Assembly (NCBI GenBank): GCA_011049385.1 | Contig: DSBX01000172.1 | Span: 1-5,640, forward strand | DNA length: 5,640 bases | From: Caldifarciminota bacterium | GTDB lineage: Bacteria; Hydrothermota; Tepidihabitantia; Tepidihabitantales; Tepidihabitantaceae | Direction: 5' to 3' | Shown here: in pieces, positions 1 through 5,482 of the stretch | How positions within the stretch are numbered: the stretch's first letter is position 1 | Layout: each line of letters opens with the position of its first letter | Notes under the pieces: model-generated | Database searches by the model: none | What the model saw: the letters and a program-made list of their open reading frames with translations, nothing else | Told to the model about the DNA's origin: nothing | Made by a program: the position numbers and the translations under genes

Positions 1-97
1 CGGCGTCCGGATACCACGGCCGGCGGCAGGGTTCGTCGGCCCGACCATAGACATAGAGATGACGCTGGAACCCGCCGGCCGTGGTATCCGGACGCCG
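1..97. repeat. Perfect 26-base inverted repeat at the window edge (arms 1-26 and 72-97)
   Basis: Bases 1-26 are the exact reverse complement of bases 72-97, with a 45-base spacer between them. Pairing stops at 27/71. The inner arm encodes part of Fpg (about residues 229-237, RRPDTTAGG) and fits the family; the outer arm read in the gene's direction gives a non-family ending (PWYPDA). The outer arm therefore looks like an inverted duplication of gene sequence, and it may continue beyond base 1. A fold-back amplification or assembly artefact at a contig end is the simplest explanation; a genuine inverted duplication is the alternative. Confidence 0.9.
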
Positions 98-781
98 GTA
101 GCGGCCGTCGCCCAGCGTCGTGCCGCACCAGCGGATGCCCGACCGCAGGACCCGCCTGAGATTGTCGGCCAGCCGCCGGATTTCCTCGGGCCGGAGACCG
201 CCCGCCGGGCGGTCCGGCCGGATGCCGGCCCGGAAGAGCGCCTCGTCGGAGTAGATGTTGCCGACACCACAGCAGACCGACTGGTCCAACAGCAGGGTCT
301 TGACCGCGGCTTTCCTGCCCGCCAGCCGCTCGGACAGGAACCGGCTGGTGAACGCCCGTTCCACCGGCTCCGGCCCCATCCTGCGCATCCCGGCCAGCGC
401 GGCCGGGTACTTTCCCCGCTCAACGAGATAGAGCCGGCCCAGCGCGCGCGGTTCGACGAACACGAGCGCCCGTCCCCCGCTGAGCCGGAACCGGACCCGC
501 TCGTGACGGCGAACCGCGGCTCGGGCGGGAACGACCTGCAGGTGACCGCTCAGGCGCAGGTGAATGACGAGCTCAAACCCGGCATCAAGACCGATGATGA
601 GATACTTGCCCCGCCGCCCGACCCGCTCGATGCGCCGGCCCTGACAGCCGGAAGCGAACCGCCCCGCGCCGGGCCAGCCCACGATGTCCGGCCGCCGAAC
701 CTCAACCGCGGCAATCCGCCGGCCGGCCAGCAGGGGCTCGAGCTCGCGCCGAATCGTCTCGACTTCGGGAAGCTCGGGCAT
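1..781 (-). CDS. mutM: Formamidopyrimidine-DNA glycosylase (Fpg/MutM), 3' end missing
   Basis: This is a bifunctional DNA glycosylase/AP lyase that removes oxidised purines such as 8-oxoguanine. The ATG at 781 gives MPELPEVET, the family N-terminus; Pro2 (after Met removal) is the Schiff-base nucleophile and Glu3 is catalytic. Lys59 (RRGKYL) matches the conserved catalytic-domain lysine, IHLRLSGHL (73-81) the HLxxSG motif, and LLDQ...GVGNIYSDEALFRAGIRP (164-189) the helix-two-turn-helix signature with its DNA-binding Asn. VYGRADEPC (244-252) begins the C-terminal zinc finger. About 260 codons are present, against roughly 270 normally. After Cys252-Arg-Arg the reading becomes PWYPDA instead of CysGly, so three zinc ligands are missing; this coincides exactly with the inverted repeat at the window edge. 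The usual DPRRFG loop reads EPRALG. The gene lies 23 bases after the protease stop, with no clear Shine-Dalgarno, and is probably co-transcribed. Identity is near certain; whether the truncation is real is doubtful. Confidence 0.95.
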   Translation of the reverse strand, partial: MPELPEVETIRRELEPLLAGRRIAAVEVRRPDIVGWPGAGRFASGCQGRRIERVGRRGKYLIIGLDAGFELVIHLRLSGHLQVVPARAAVRRHERVRFRLSGGRALVFVEPRALGRLYLVERGKYPAALAGMRRMGPEPVERAFTSRFLSERLAGRKAAVKTLLLDQSVCCGVGNIYSDEALFRAGIRPDRPAGGLRPEEIRRLADNLRRVLRSGIRWCGTTLGDGRYRRPDTTAGGFQRHLYVYGRADEPCRRPWYPDA

Positions 782-804
782 GGCTCAGCCAGCCACCCGG
801 CCCG

Positions 805-2376
805 CTAACTGCCCAGCGAGCTGAGCATCTGCCGGGTCGAACCTGCGGACGACAGCAACTCCACCGCGCGCTTGAGGTGAACATCGTTGCGGAGCCGCAT
901 CTGGTACTCGCCGCGCATACCCAACAGCTTGCCCCCCACCTCGCGCTCGACTTCGCCGGCCAGGTGTTCCCGGGCCGAGTCGAACTCGATATCGGTGAAC
1001 TCGACCTCCTTGACGTCACGCAGGTAGGAACGGAACCGGTCGAGCACCCGGTCGTCGGCCACGAAGTCCATCGTCAGGTCCCGGTGGTCGTCCTTGTACT
1101 CGATCGCGAAATCGAAGAACACCGAGCGGGTCAGCCGCATCTCGAACTCGTTGCGGAGTTCGTACTGGACGAAGGCATCCGGCACGATCGCGCCGCCGCC
1201 GCACACCGGCCGGCCCAGCTCGCCCAGGGTCCGGTACACGGTACCGTCGTCACGACGCGGCGCCGGCCGGGGTGGAGCCTCTTCATCTTCGTACTCATCT
1301 TCGAGGTCGTCGCCTTTTGAGTCCCTCGGCCGGTTGATGCACCGACCGCTCGGCGTGTACCAGTAGGCGGTCGTGAGCTTGACCGCAGTTGTCGCGTCAA
1401 GCTGGTGAATCGTCTGGACCGAACCCTTGCCGAAAGTCGTGTCGCCCAGGATCAGCGCCCGCTCCCAGTCCTGCAACGCGCCGGCGACAATCTCCGCCGC
1501 CGAGGCACTGCTCCGGTCCACCAGCACGACCATCGGGAAATCTCCGTTCATATCCGGCTCCTCAGACAGGAACTCCTGGCGACTGCCCGGCACCCGGCCC
1601 TCGGTGCGCACCACCACCCGGCCCGGGGGCAGGAACAGGTCGGACACGTCACGGCCCTCGCGCAACAGCCCGCCGCCGTTCGAACGCAGGTCGAGAACCA
1701 GCTTCTTCGCCCCGACCCCGAACAGCGAATCCACCGCGGCCCGCAGTTCCGTGGTCGCGACCTTCGAGAAATCGGCCAGCCGGACGTAACCGATGTCGCC
1801 GCTCACCATCCCGGCATAGGGCACCGCCCGGATGTTGATGATTGCCCTGGTCAGCTCGACCGGAATCGGCTCCTTCACGCCGGGCCGGTCAAGGTCAACC
1901 TTGACGTTGGTCCCGGGCTTGCCGCGCAGGAGTTTCACCGCATCGGTGGTGGTGAAGCCCTTGGTCGAGGCGCCGTCTATCCGGGCAATCCGGTCCCCGC
2001 CCCGGACCCCGGCCCGCTCGGCCGGCGTCCCCTCGATGGGCGCGATAACCGTCAATCGCCCGTCCACGGTGCCGATGTGAATGCCGATGCCGCCGAACTG
2101 GGCCTCGGTCCGGACCCGGAGTTCGTCGTAGTCGTCCTCTTCGAGGAAGTCGGTATAAGGGTCGAGCGAGCCCAGCAACCCGCGGATGGCCGAACGGATG
2201 ATCTCATCCGGGCTGACCGGCTCGACGTAGTTGGCCAGCACCAGCCCGACCACCCGGCTGAAAGTCTGCAGGCTCTGTCCCAAAGTCGCGGTGCGCTGGG
2301 CCCAGAGCCGGCCGAACAACCCGCCGACGACCAGCGCCAGCGCCACCGCGGCGGTAATCGCAACTCTTCTCTTCAT
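805..2376 (-). CDS. S41-family C-terminal processing peptidase (CtpA/Prc type)
   Basis: This is an envelope serine protease that cleaves proteins near their C-termini, with a PDZ domain recognising the substrate tail. The 523-aa product starts with basic residues and a hydrophobic stretch (about 5-22), a signal anchor or signal peptide, so it acts outside the membrane. An N-terminal helical region with the family-typical GLLGSLDPYTDFL (66-78) follows. The PDZ domain spans about 92-165 (FGGIGIHI, then GTPAERAGVRGGDRI). The S41 core (about 180-345) holds LDLRSNGGG (228-236), SSASAAEI with probable nucleophile Ser292, and FGKGSVQ with general base Lys317 and Gln321; the 25-residue Ser-Lys spacing matches the family. 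Residues 351-376 form an unusual acidic then proline/arginine-rich insertion before GGGAIVPD (393-400). About 120 further C-terminal residues are predicted charged and helical. The ATG lies one base after the tmk stop (TGAGATG), so translation is probably coupled. The exact subfamily (CtpA, CtpB or Prc) is not assigned. Confidence 0.96.
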   Translation of the reverse strand: MKRRVAITAAVALALVVGGLFGRLWAQRTATLGQSLQTFSRVVGLVLANYVEPVSPDEIIRSAIRGLLGSLDPYTDFLEEDDYDELRVRTEAQFGGIGIHIGTVDGRLTVIAPIEGTPAERAGVRGGDRIARIDGASTKGFTTTDAVKLLRGKPGTNVKVDLDRPGVKEPIPVELTRAIINIRAVPYAGMVSGDIGYVRLADFSKVATTELRAAVDSLFGVGAKKLVLDLRSNGGGLLREGRDVSDLFLPPGRVVVRTEGRVPGSRQEFLSEEPDMNGDFPMVVLVDRSSASAAEIVAGALQDWERALILGDTTFGKGSVQTIHQLDATTAVKLTTAYWYTPSGRCINRPRDSKGDDLEDEYEDEEAPPRPAPRRDDGTVYRTLGELGRPVCGGGAIVPDAFVQYELRNEFEMRLTRSVFFDFAIEYKDDHRDLTMDFVADDRVLDRFRSYLRDVKEVEFTDIEFDSAREHLAGEVEREVGGKLLGMRGEYQMRLRNDVHLKRAVELLSSAGSTRQMLSSLGS

Positions 2377-2377
2377 C

Positions 2378-3010
2378 TCAAATCAGTCCTTTGCGTTTCA
2401 GCACCTCGGTCGCCAGTCGCCGCACCTCCACCTGCGACTCCTCGGCGGGCCGGGTGCCGTCAACGATACGAATGCGCTTCGGTGCGCGCCGGGCCAGCCT
2501 GATGTAGCTGTCCCTGACCCGCTGATGAAATTCTACCCGCTCTCGCTCCAGCCTGTCAAGCCGGGAGCCCTCTTTCCGGCGCCGGCCCACCTCGACCGGC
2601 AGGTCCACCAGTATCGTCAGGTCCGGCCGCAGGCCCGCGGTCGCCAGCTTGTTCAGCCGGGACACGACCCTCTCCCCCAGCTCCCGCCCTCCCCCCTGGT
2701 AGGCCAGTGACGACTCACTGAAACGGTCGAGGATGATGACCGTGCCCGCGCGCAGGGCGGGCATCAGCTTCTCCCGGACGTGCTGGTTGCGGCTGGCGAG
2801 GTAGAGAAAAAGCTCGGTCCGGCCGTCCATCGCCGCCGCGTCCGGGTCGAGCAGAACCGCCCGGATGCGTTCGCCGATATCGGTCCCACCCGGCTCCCGC
2901 GACACCAGCACGGAAAGCCCCAAACCGCGCAGGTGCACGGCCAGCCGTTCGACCTGGGTGGACTTGCCCGAGCCTTCGACGCCCTCGAAGGTCAGCAGTG
3001 CGCCGCGCAC
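2378..3010 (-). CDS. tmk: Thymidylate kinase (dTMP kinase)
   Basis: This cytoplasmic enzyme phosphorylates dTMP to dTDP with ATP, an essential step in dTTP synthesis. The product is 210 aa, the normal bacterial length. Visible motifs, in order: P-loop GVEGSGKST (10-18), REPGGT (38-43), DRFSESSLAYQGGGR (95-109) with the DRF/Y motif that binds the monophosphate, and the basic LID segment RRRKEGSRLDRLE (143-155). A P-loop without a basic residue together with arginines in the LID matches the bacterial type II pattern of E. coli rather than the human/yeast type I. The start is GTG at 3010, which gives the expected N-terminus RGALLTFEG; AGGA (3025-3028) lies 14 bases upstream, inside the end of the preceding gene, a somewhat long spacing. 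The gene starts 9 bases after the inositol-phosphate synthase stop and ends one base before the protease start, in the middle of the four-gene cluster. Confidence 0.97.
   Translation of the reverse strand: MRGALLTFEGVEGSGKSTQVERLAVHLRGLGLSVLVSREPGGTDIGERIRAVLLDPDAAAMDGRTELFLYLASRNQHVREKLMPALRAGTVIILDRFSESSLAYQGGGRELGERVVSRLNKLATAGLRPDLTILVDLPVEVGRRRKEGSRLDRLERERVEFHQRVRDSYIRLARRAPKRIRIVDGTRPAEESQVEVRRLATEVLKRKGLI
2387..2392 (-). promoter_or_regulatory. Ribosome binding site for the S41 peptidase gene
   Basis: AAAGGA on the minus strand ends 10 bases before the ATG at 2376 and lies inside the last codons of tmk. It supports this start over later in-frame ATG codons and fits translational coupling with tmk. 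Confidence 0.6.
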
Positions 3011-3019
3011 CGGCCCGGC

Positions 3020-4141
3020 CTATTTCCTGGCCGGCTTCCGCTTCTTCGGCGCGGCCTTCACCGCCTTGTGGGCGTACCGGCGGATGAACGCCTCGGTCCG
3101 GTCGCGGCAGACATCATCCGGGAACTGGTTCGGTGGCGTCTTCATGAAGTAACTCGACGGCGCGATGACACTGCCCGAGAGCCCGTGGTCCAGCGCCAGC
3201 TTCGCGCACCGCACCGCGTCAATCACCACGCCGGCCGAGTTCGGCGAATCCCACACCTCCAGCTTCAGCTCCAGGTTCAGCGGCACGTCGCCGAAAGTCT
3301 GGCCCTCGAGCCGGATGTGCGCCCACTTCCGGTCCTTCAGCCAGGCGATGTAGTCGGACGGGCCGATGTAGATATTGTCCCCGCCGATGTCGTAAGGCAG
3401 GAGCGACGTCACCGCGCCGGTCTTCGAAACCTTCTTCGAATGCAGGCGACTGCGCTCGAGCATGTTCAGGAAGTCGGTGTTGCCGCCGACGTTCAGCTGG
3501 GAAGTCCGGAGCAGCTTCACCCCGCGGTCGTTGAACAGGGAAACCAGCATCCGGTGCAGAATCGTCGCCCCGACCTGGGACTTGATATCGTCGCCGATGA
3601 CCGGCATGCCCGCGGCCTTGAACCGGCGGTGCCAGTACTTCTGGGAAGCGATGAACACAGGGATGCAGTTCACGAAGGCACAACCCGCCTTCAGCACCTG
3701 CTCCACGTACCACTTCGTCGCCTCCTCACTGCCGACCGGCAGGTAGTTCACGACCACGTCGGTCTTCGTCCGCTTCAGCGCACCGACGATGTCCGCGGTC
3801 GGGCCCGGCGCGGGCTCGATAATCTGGGAGAGATAATAGCCGAGCCCGTCGTGGGTCATCCCGCGCAGGACCTTGACCCCGCTCTTCGGCACGTCGGCGA
3901 ACTTCCAGGTATTGTTCGGGCCGGACTCGATCGCCTGACTCAGGTCCTTGCCGACCTTGCGCTTGTCAATATCAATCGCGACGGTGAACTCGATGTCGCT
4001 GACGTGGTAACCGCCGAGGTTGACGTGCATCAGGCCCGGAATCCTGTCCTCGGACTTGGCGTTACGATAGAAATGGACACCCTGCACGAAACTGCTGGCG
4101 CAGTTGCCAACACCGATAATGCCGACTCTGACCTTGGGCAT
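3020..4141 (-). CDS. ino1: myo-Inositol-1-phosphate synthase (Ino1 family)
   Basis: This NAD-dependent cytoplasmic enzyme converts glucose 6-phosphate to inositol 1-phosphate, the committed step to inositol, phosphatidylinositol-type lipids and inositol solutes. The product is 373 aa, close to the short actinobacterial and archaeal enzymes and much shorter than the eukaryotic form of about 530. The Rossmann motif GIIGVGNCASS (7-17) opens the protein. Further family signatures are VVVNYLPVGSEEATKWY (129-145), FVNCIPVFIAS (156-166), GDDIKSQVGAT (183-193) with its conserved lysine, LNVGGNTDFLNM (216-227), and DSPNSAGVVIDA (298-309). The last dozen residues are a Lys/Ala/Pro tail (KAAPKKRKPARK) of unknown role. 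The ATG at 4141 is fixed by an AGGAGGT site seven bases upstream. It is the first gene of the cluster ahead of tmk. No inositol monophosphatase or inositol lipid synthase gene is in the window, so the end product cannot be read here. Confidence 0.95.
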   Translation of the reverse strand: MPKVRVGIIGVGNCASSFVQGVHFYRNAKSEDRIPGLMHVNLGGYHVSDIEFTVAIDIDKRKVGKDLSQAIESGPNNTWKFADVPKSGVKVLRGMTHDGLGYYLSQIIEPAPGPTADIVGALKRTKTDVVVNYLPVGSEEATKWYVEQVLKAGCAFVNCIPVFIASQKYWHRRFKAAGMPVIGDDIKSQVGATILHRMLVSLFNDRGVKLLRTSQLNVGGNTDFLNMLERSRLHSKKVSKTGAVTSLLPYDIGGDNIYIGPSDYIAWLKDRKWAHIRLEGQTFGDVPLNLELKLEVWDSPNSAGVVIDAVRCAKLALDHGLSGSVIAPSSYFMKTPPNQFPDDVCRDRTEAFIRRYAHKAVKAAPKKRKPARK

Positions 4142-4147
4142 TAGAAG

Positions 4148-4154
4148 ACCTCCT
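4148..4154 (-). promoter_or_regulatory. Strong ribosome binding site for inositol-1-phosphate synthase
   Basis: AGGAGGT on the minus strand, six to seven bases before the ATG at 4141. It is an almost ideal Shine-Dalgarno sequence, the best in the window, and sets the start of the first gene of the cluster. Confidence 0.85.
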
Positions 4155-4174
4155 GGTAATCTGAGCTGTGTTTC

Positions 4175-4202
4175 AAGATAGACATTTCCCGGATTCAGTC
4201 AA
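4175..4202 (-). promoter_or_regulatory. Candidate sigma-70-type promoter for the ino1-tmk-protease-fpg cluster
   Basis: On the minus strand TTGACT (4202-4197) is followed by 16 bases and TATCTT (4180-4175). That is five and four matches to the -35 and -10 consensus. The -35 box overlaps the stop codon of the MBL gene. Initiation near 4168 would leave a leader of about 27 bases carrying the AGGAGGT site. Read-through from the MBL gene remains possible because no terminator-like hairpin with a T run lies between them. Confidence 0.4.
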
Positions 4203-4830
4203 GCGGCCAGACACTGCCGAGAAAAGGATTGACCAACATCGCCCGGGCGAAACTCCCGCTCTCGCCGTGGCCCGGGTACAACACCGTCTCGCCCGCCAGC
4301 CGGGCCCGAAGCGACAACAGCGACTCGCGCATCAGCCGGTTCGACCCGCCCGGGAAATCGGTCCGGCCGATGGAATCGAGGAACAGCGTGTCGCCGGTGA
4401 AAGCCATCTCCCCGCCCAGCAGGCAGATACCGCCGGGCGTGTGGCCGGGCGTGTGGAGCACGGTCAGCTCCAACTCCCCCACCTTCACCACGTCGCCCGA
4501 CGCCAGCGTCCGGGAAGGCTCGAGCGCGGACACCGTGATACCCAGGTACGAAGCAAGGCTCTCGTCCGGCTCGGACAGCATCGCCGCGTCCTCGGCGTGG
4601 ATGAGCAGTTCCGCGCCGGTCGCGGTCAGAAGCGGCTCGTTTCCCGCCACGTGGTCAATGTGACCGTGGGTATTGATGACCAGGCGCAGAGTGCCGCCCA
4701 GCTCCCCGACGCGGGACAGGATTCGACCCGGCTCCGCGCCCGGGTCAATCACCGCCAGCTCGCCTTCGGAACTCACGATATAGCAATTCGCCGCCAGCGG
4801 CCCGACGACCAGCCGTTCGACCTCAGCCAC
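4195..4830 (-). CDS. MBL-fold metallohydrolase, glyoxalase II-like (short form)
   Basis: This is a metallo-beta-lactamase-fold hydrolase with a two-metal site, in the branch containing glyoxalase II (hydroxyacylglutathione hydrolase) and its short relatives. The 211-aa product has every metal ligand in order: THGHIDH (54-60, with His55, His57, Asp59, His60), His130 in HTPGHTPGG, Asp147 in FTGDTLF, and His188 in YPGHGE. The N-terminus VERLVVGPLAANCYIV is family-typical. It lacks the C-terminal substrate-binding domain of classical glyoxalase II (about 250 aa), so the substrate may be another thioester or small molecule; glutathione use cannot be inferred. The start is GTG at 4830, chosen because the family N-terminus begins there; the Shine-Dalgarno is weak. 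An 11-codon frame from ATG 4855 overlaps this start in another phase. It is the first minus-strand gene, divergent from the plus-strand ORF at 4994, with its own candidate promoter. Confidence 0.92.
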   Translation of the reverse strand: MAEVERLVVGPLAANCYIVSSEGELAVIDPGAEPGRILSRVGELGGTLRLVINTHGHIDHVAGNEPLLTATGAELLIHAEDAAMLSEPDESLASYLGITVSALEPSRTLASGDVVKVGELELTVLHTPGHTPGGICLLGGEMAFTGDTLFLDSIGRTDFPGGSNRLMRESLLSLRARLAGETVLYPGHGESGSFARAMLVNPFLGSVWPLD

Positions 4831-4900
4831 AGTCGCCTGCCCGGCGGGCGCTCATTGCGTTCGGGTGCCGACTCATACACTTGATACTCACGCGGCCCTC

Positions 4901-4928
4901 ATCTTAGGACGATGGCCGACAGAGTCAA
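4901..4928 (-). promoter_or_regulatory. Candidate sigma-70-type promoter for the MBL hydrolase gene
   Basis: On the minus strand TTGACT (4928-4923), 16 bases, then TAAGAT (4906-4901). The -35 hexamer and spacer equal those of the candidate ino1 promoter. Predicted initiation near 4894 gives a leader of about 64 bases. It is back to back with the plus-strand promoter, with 30 bases between the two -35 boxes (4929-4958). Confidence 0.35.
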
Positions 4929-4958
4929 GCCGCCCGCGGGACACCCTGTCCATCCTCT

Positions 4959-4987
4959 TTGACTTTGCCGGAACCCGGACTGATAAT
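4959..4987 (+). promoter_or_regulatory. Strong sigma-70-type promoter immediately upstream of ATG 4994
   Basis: TTGACT (4959-4964), a 17-base spacer, and GATAAT (4982-4987): five of six matches in each hexamer with optimal spacing, the best promoter match in the window. Initiation about seven bases after the -10 box would fall at or next to the ATG at 4994, so the transcript should be leaderless or nearly so. Confidence 0.55.
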
Positions 4988-4993
4988 GCAGGT

Positions 4994-5155
4994 ATGAGAA
5001 TGGCAATGCTCCTTCTCGGGATGGTGGGGATGCTTGCGCTCGAGGCCGGGCAGGGCCGGATGGCCGGGTATGAACTGCGCAGGACGCAGCACGCCGCGCA
5101 CGCGCTGCCCGGCCCGGTTCGGCCGGTCGCGGCAATCACCGCCCCGGACGCCTGA
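4994..5155 (+). CDS. Hypothetical 53-aa protein with signal-like N-terminus, possibly leaderless
   Basis: I do not recognise this product. The ATG at 4994 lies seven bases past the -10 box of a strong promoter-like sequence, so it would start a leaderless mRNA. The first residues, MRMAMLLLGMVGMLALEA, are short, methionine-rich and hydrophobic, like a signal peptide or membrane segment. The rest (about 20-53) is polar with Arg, His, Ala and Pro and shows no motif. The reading frame stays open upstream to GTG 4865, but that extension runs through the promoter and is unlikely. Its stop overlaps the ATG of the following RibD-like fragment (TGATG), a classical coupling arrangement. Alternatively this stretch is an untranslated leader of the next gene, or the remnant of a decayed gene. 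Coding status is uncertain because nearly any frame in this base composition stays open for this long. Confidence 0.35.
   Translation: MRMAMLLLGMVGMLALEAGQGRMAGYELRRTQHAAHALPGPVRPVAAITAPDA
5044..5114 (+). other. Possible structured RNA element between promoter and RibD-like fragment
   Basis: A perfect 10-base stem (GGCCGGGCAG at 5044-5053 with CTGCCCGGCC at 5105-5114) encloses two hairpins: GGCC-GGAT-GGCC (5054-5065) and CTGCG-CAGGA-CGCAG (5075-5089). Together they could fold as a three-way junction in the leader of the RibD-like gene. It does not match the FMN riboswitch motifs I know. High G+C makes chance stems common, so this is only a candidate. Confidence 0.2.
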
Positions 5156-5328
5156 TGCCTCCCGAATCCGGCCCGCGCGCCCGGACCGGGGTCAAGGTAG
5201 TCATCCATAATGCGGTAAGCGCGGACGGCCGACTGACCGGGTTCGAGGTTGACATGGCCGAGTATTACCGGCTGGCCGGGACCTGGCCGGAAGATGCGAC
5301 CCTGTGCGGCATAATAAGAGATCCTTGA
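5155..5328 (+). pseudogene. N-terminal fragment of a RibD-C/dihydrofolate-reductase-like protein
   Basis: The frame from ATG 5155 encodes 57 residues. Residues 14-52 (KVVIHNAVSADGRLTGF, then DMAEYYRLAGTWPEDATLCG) match the start of the RibD C-terminal-domain family. This is a dihydrofolate-reductase-like fold that reduces pyrimidine or pterin substrates with NADPH. NAVSxDGR is the family's first strand-helix motif. Full-length single-domain members have around 220 residues and usually continue after this point with a sequence like SDTIL. Here the match ends at about base 5310 and the frame runs through IIRDP to TGA (5326-5328), inside repeat-like DNA. Neither other plus-strand frame resumes the expected sequence, so a simple frameshift does not explain it. 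The start overlaps the stop of the preceding 53-codon ORF. It is either a gene broken by deletion, repeat insertion or rearrangement, or a misassembly; the rest of the gene may lie outside the window. Confidence 0.65.
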
Positions 5329-5400
5329 CATCAGCGGGGTTTCGGAGACGCAATGCTGAACTACCTCTCGGGTGTGGAACACCCTCGGTCGAAATGACAG
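5317..5400. repeat. Degenerate REP-like intergenic element, copy A
   Basis: GAGATCC with TTGACATC near 5317-5332 and CGGTCGAAATGACAG (5386-5400) resemble the two ends of the short GATC...ATGAC intergenic element seen again at 5519-5546. Here they are separated by about 50 bases that include a GGGTGT-GGA-ACACCC hairpin (5370-5384). The head directly follows the point where the RibD-like similarity ends. Confidence 0.4.
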
Positions 5401-5413
5401 CGCTCTAAGTCGG

Positions 5414-5444
5414 TTCTCTCCTCTCTCACCCTTTCTTCCTCTCT
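5414..5444. other. 31-base polypyrimidine tract
   Basis: Thirty of 31 plus-strand bases are C or T; the only exception is A5428. The surrounding 5410-5480 region stays pyrimidine-rich. It encodes nothing recognisable and contrasts sharply with the G-rich and C-rich coding DNA to the left. Just after it, GACC-TTGT-GGTC (5447-5458) forms a small hairpin without a following T run. Confidence 0.7.
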
Positions 5445-5482
5445 GTGACCTTGTGGTCTTACCTCCTGTCCGGATTTCCTCT

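Noticed and set aside
59..808. 249-codon plus-strand open frame antisense to fpg
   Set aside because: Pro/Arg/Ala-rich shadow of fpg, which has a complete set of catalytic motifs on the other strand.
1405..2502. 365-codon plus-strand open frame antisense to the S41 protease
   Set aside because: Same reason: no recognisable domain, composition like a reverse-strand shadow, and no promoter or ribosome binding site noticed.
2780..4144. 454-codon plus-strand open frame antisense to ino1 and the 5' part of tmk
   Set aside because: It is a shadow: low-complexity Arg/Pro/His/Leu-rich translation with no motif, while the minus strand gives clear enzyme families. Such antisense frames stay open by base composition.
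4823..4855. 11-codon minus-strand frame (MSARRAGDCG) overlapping the MBL GTG start
   Set aside because: It could be a coupled leader peptide, but it has no Shine-Dalgarno and a short chance frame is just as likely.
5325..5353. TTGACA at 5325-5330 as a promoter -35 box
   Set aside because: No acceptable -10 hexamer occurs 16 to 18 bases downstream, and the sequence belongs to the repeat-like head.
4888..5382. 164-codon minus-strand open frame across the intergenic region
   Set aside because: It has no motif, runs through both candidate promoters and the antisense of the RibD-like fragment, and has no plausible start signal.
5370..5384. GGGTGT-GGA-ACACCC hairpin as an intrinsic terminator
   Set aside because: The stem is only six pairs and no T run follows on either strand; it is more likely part of the repeat element.
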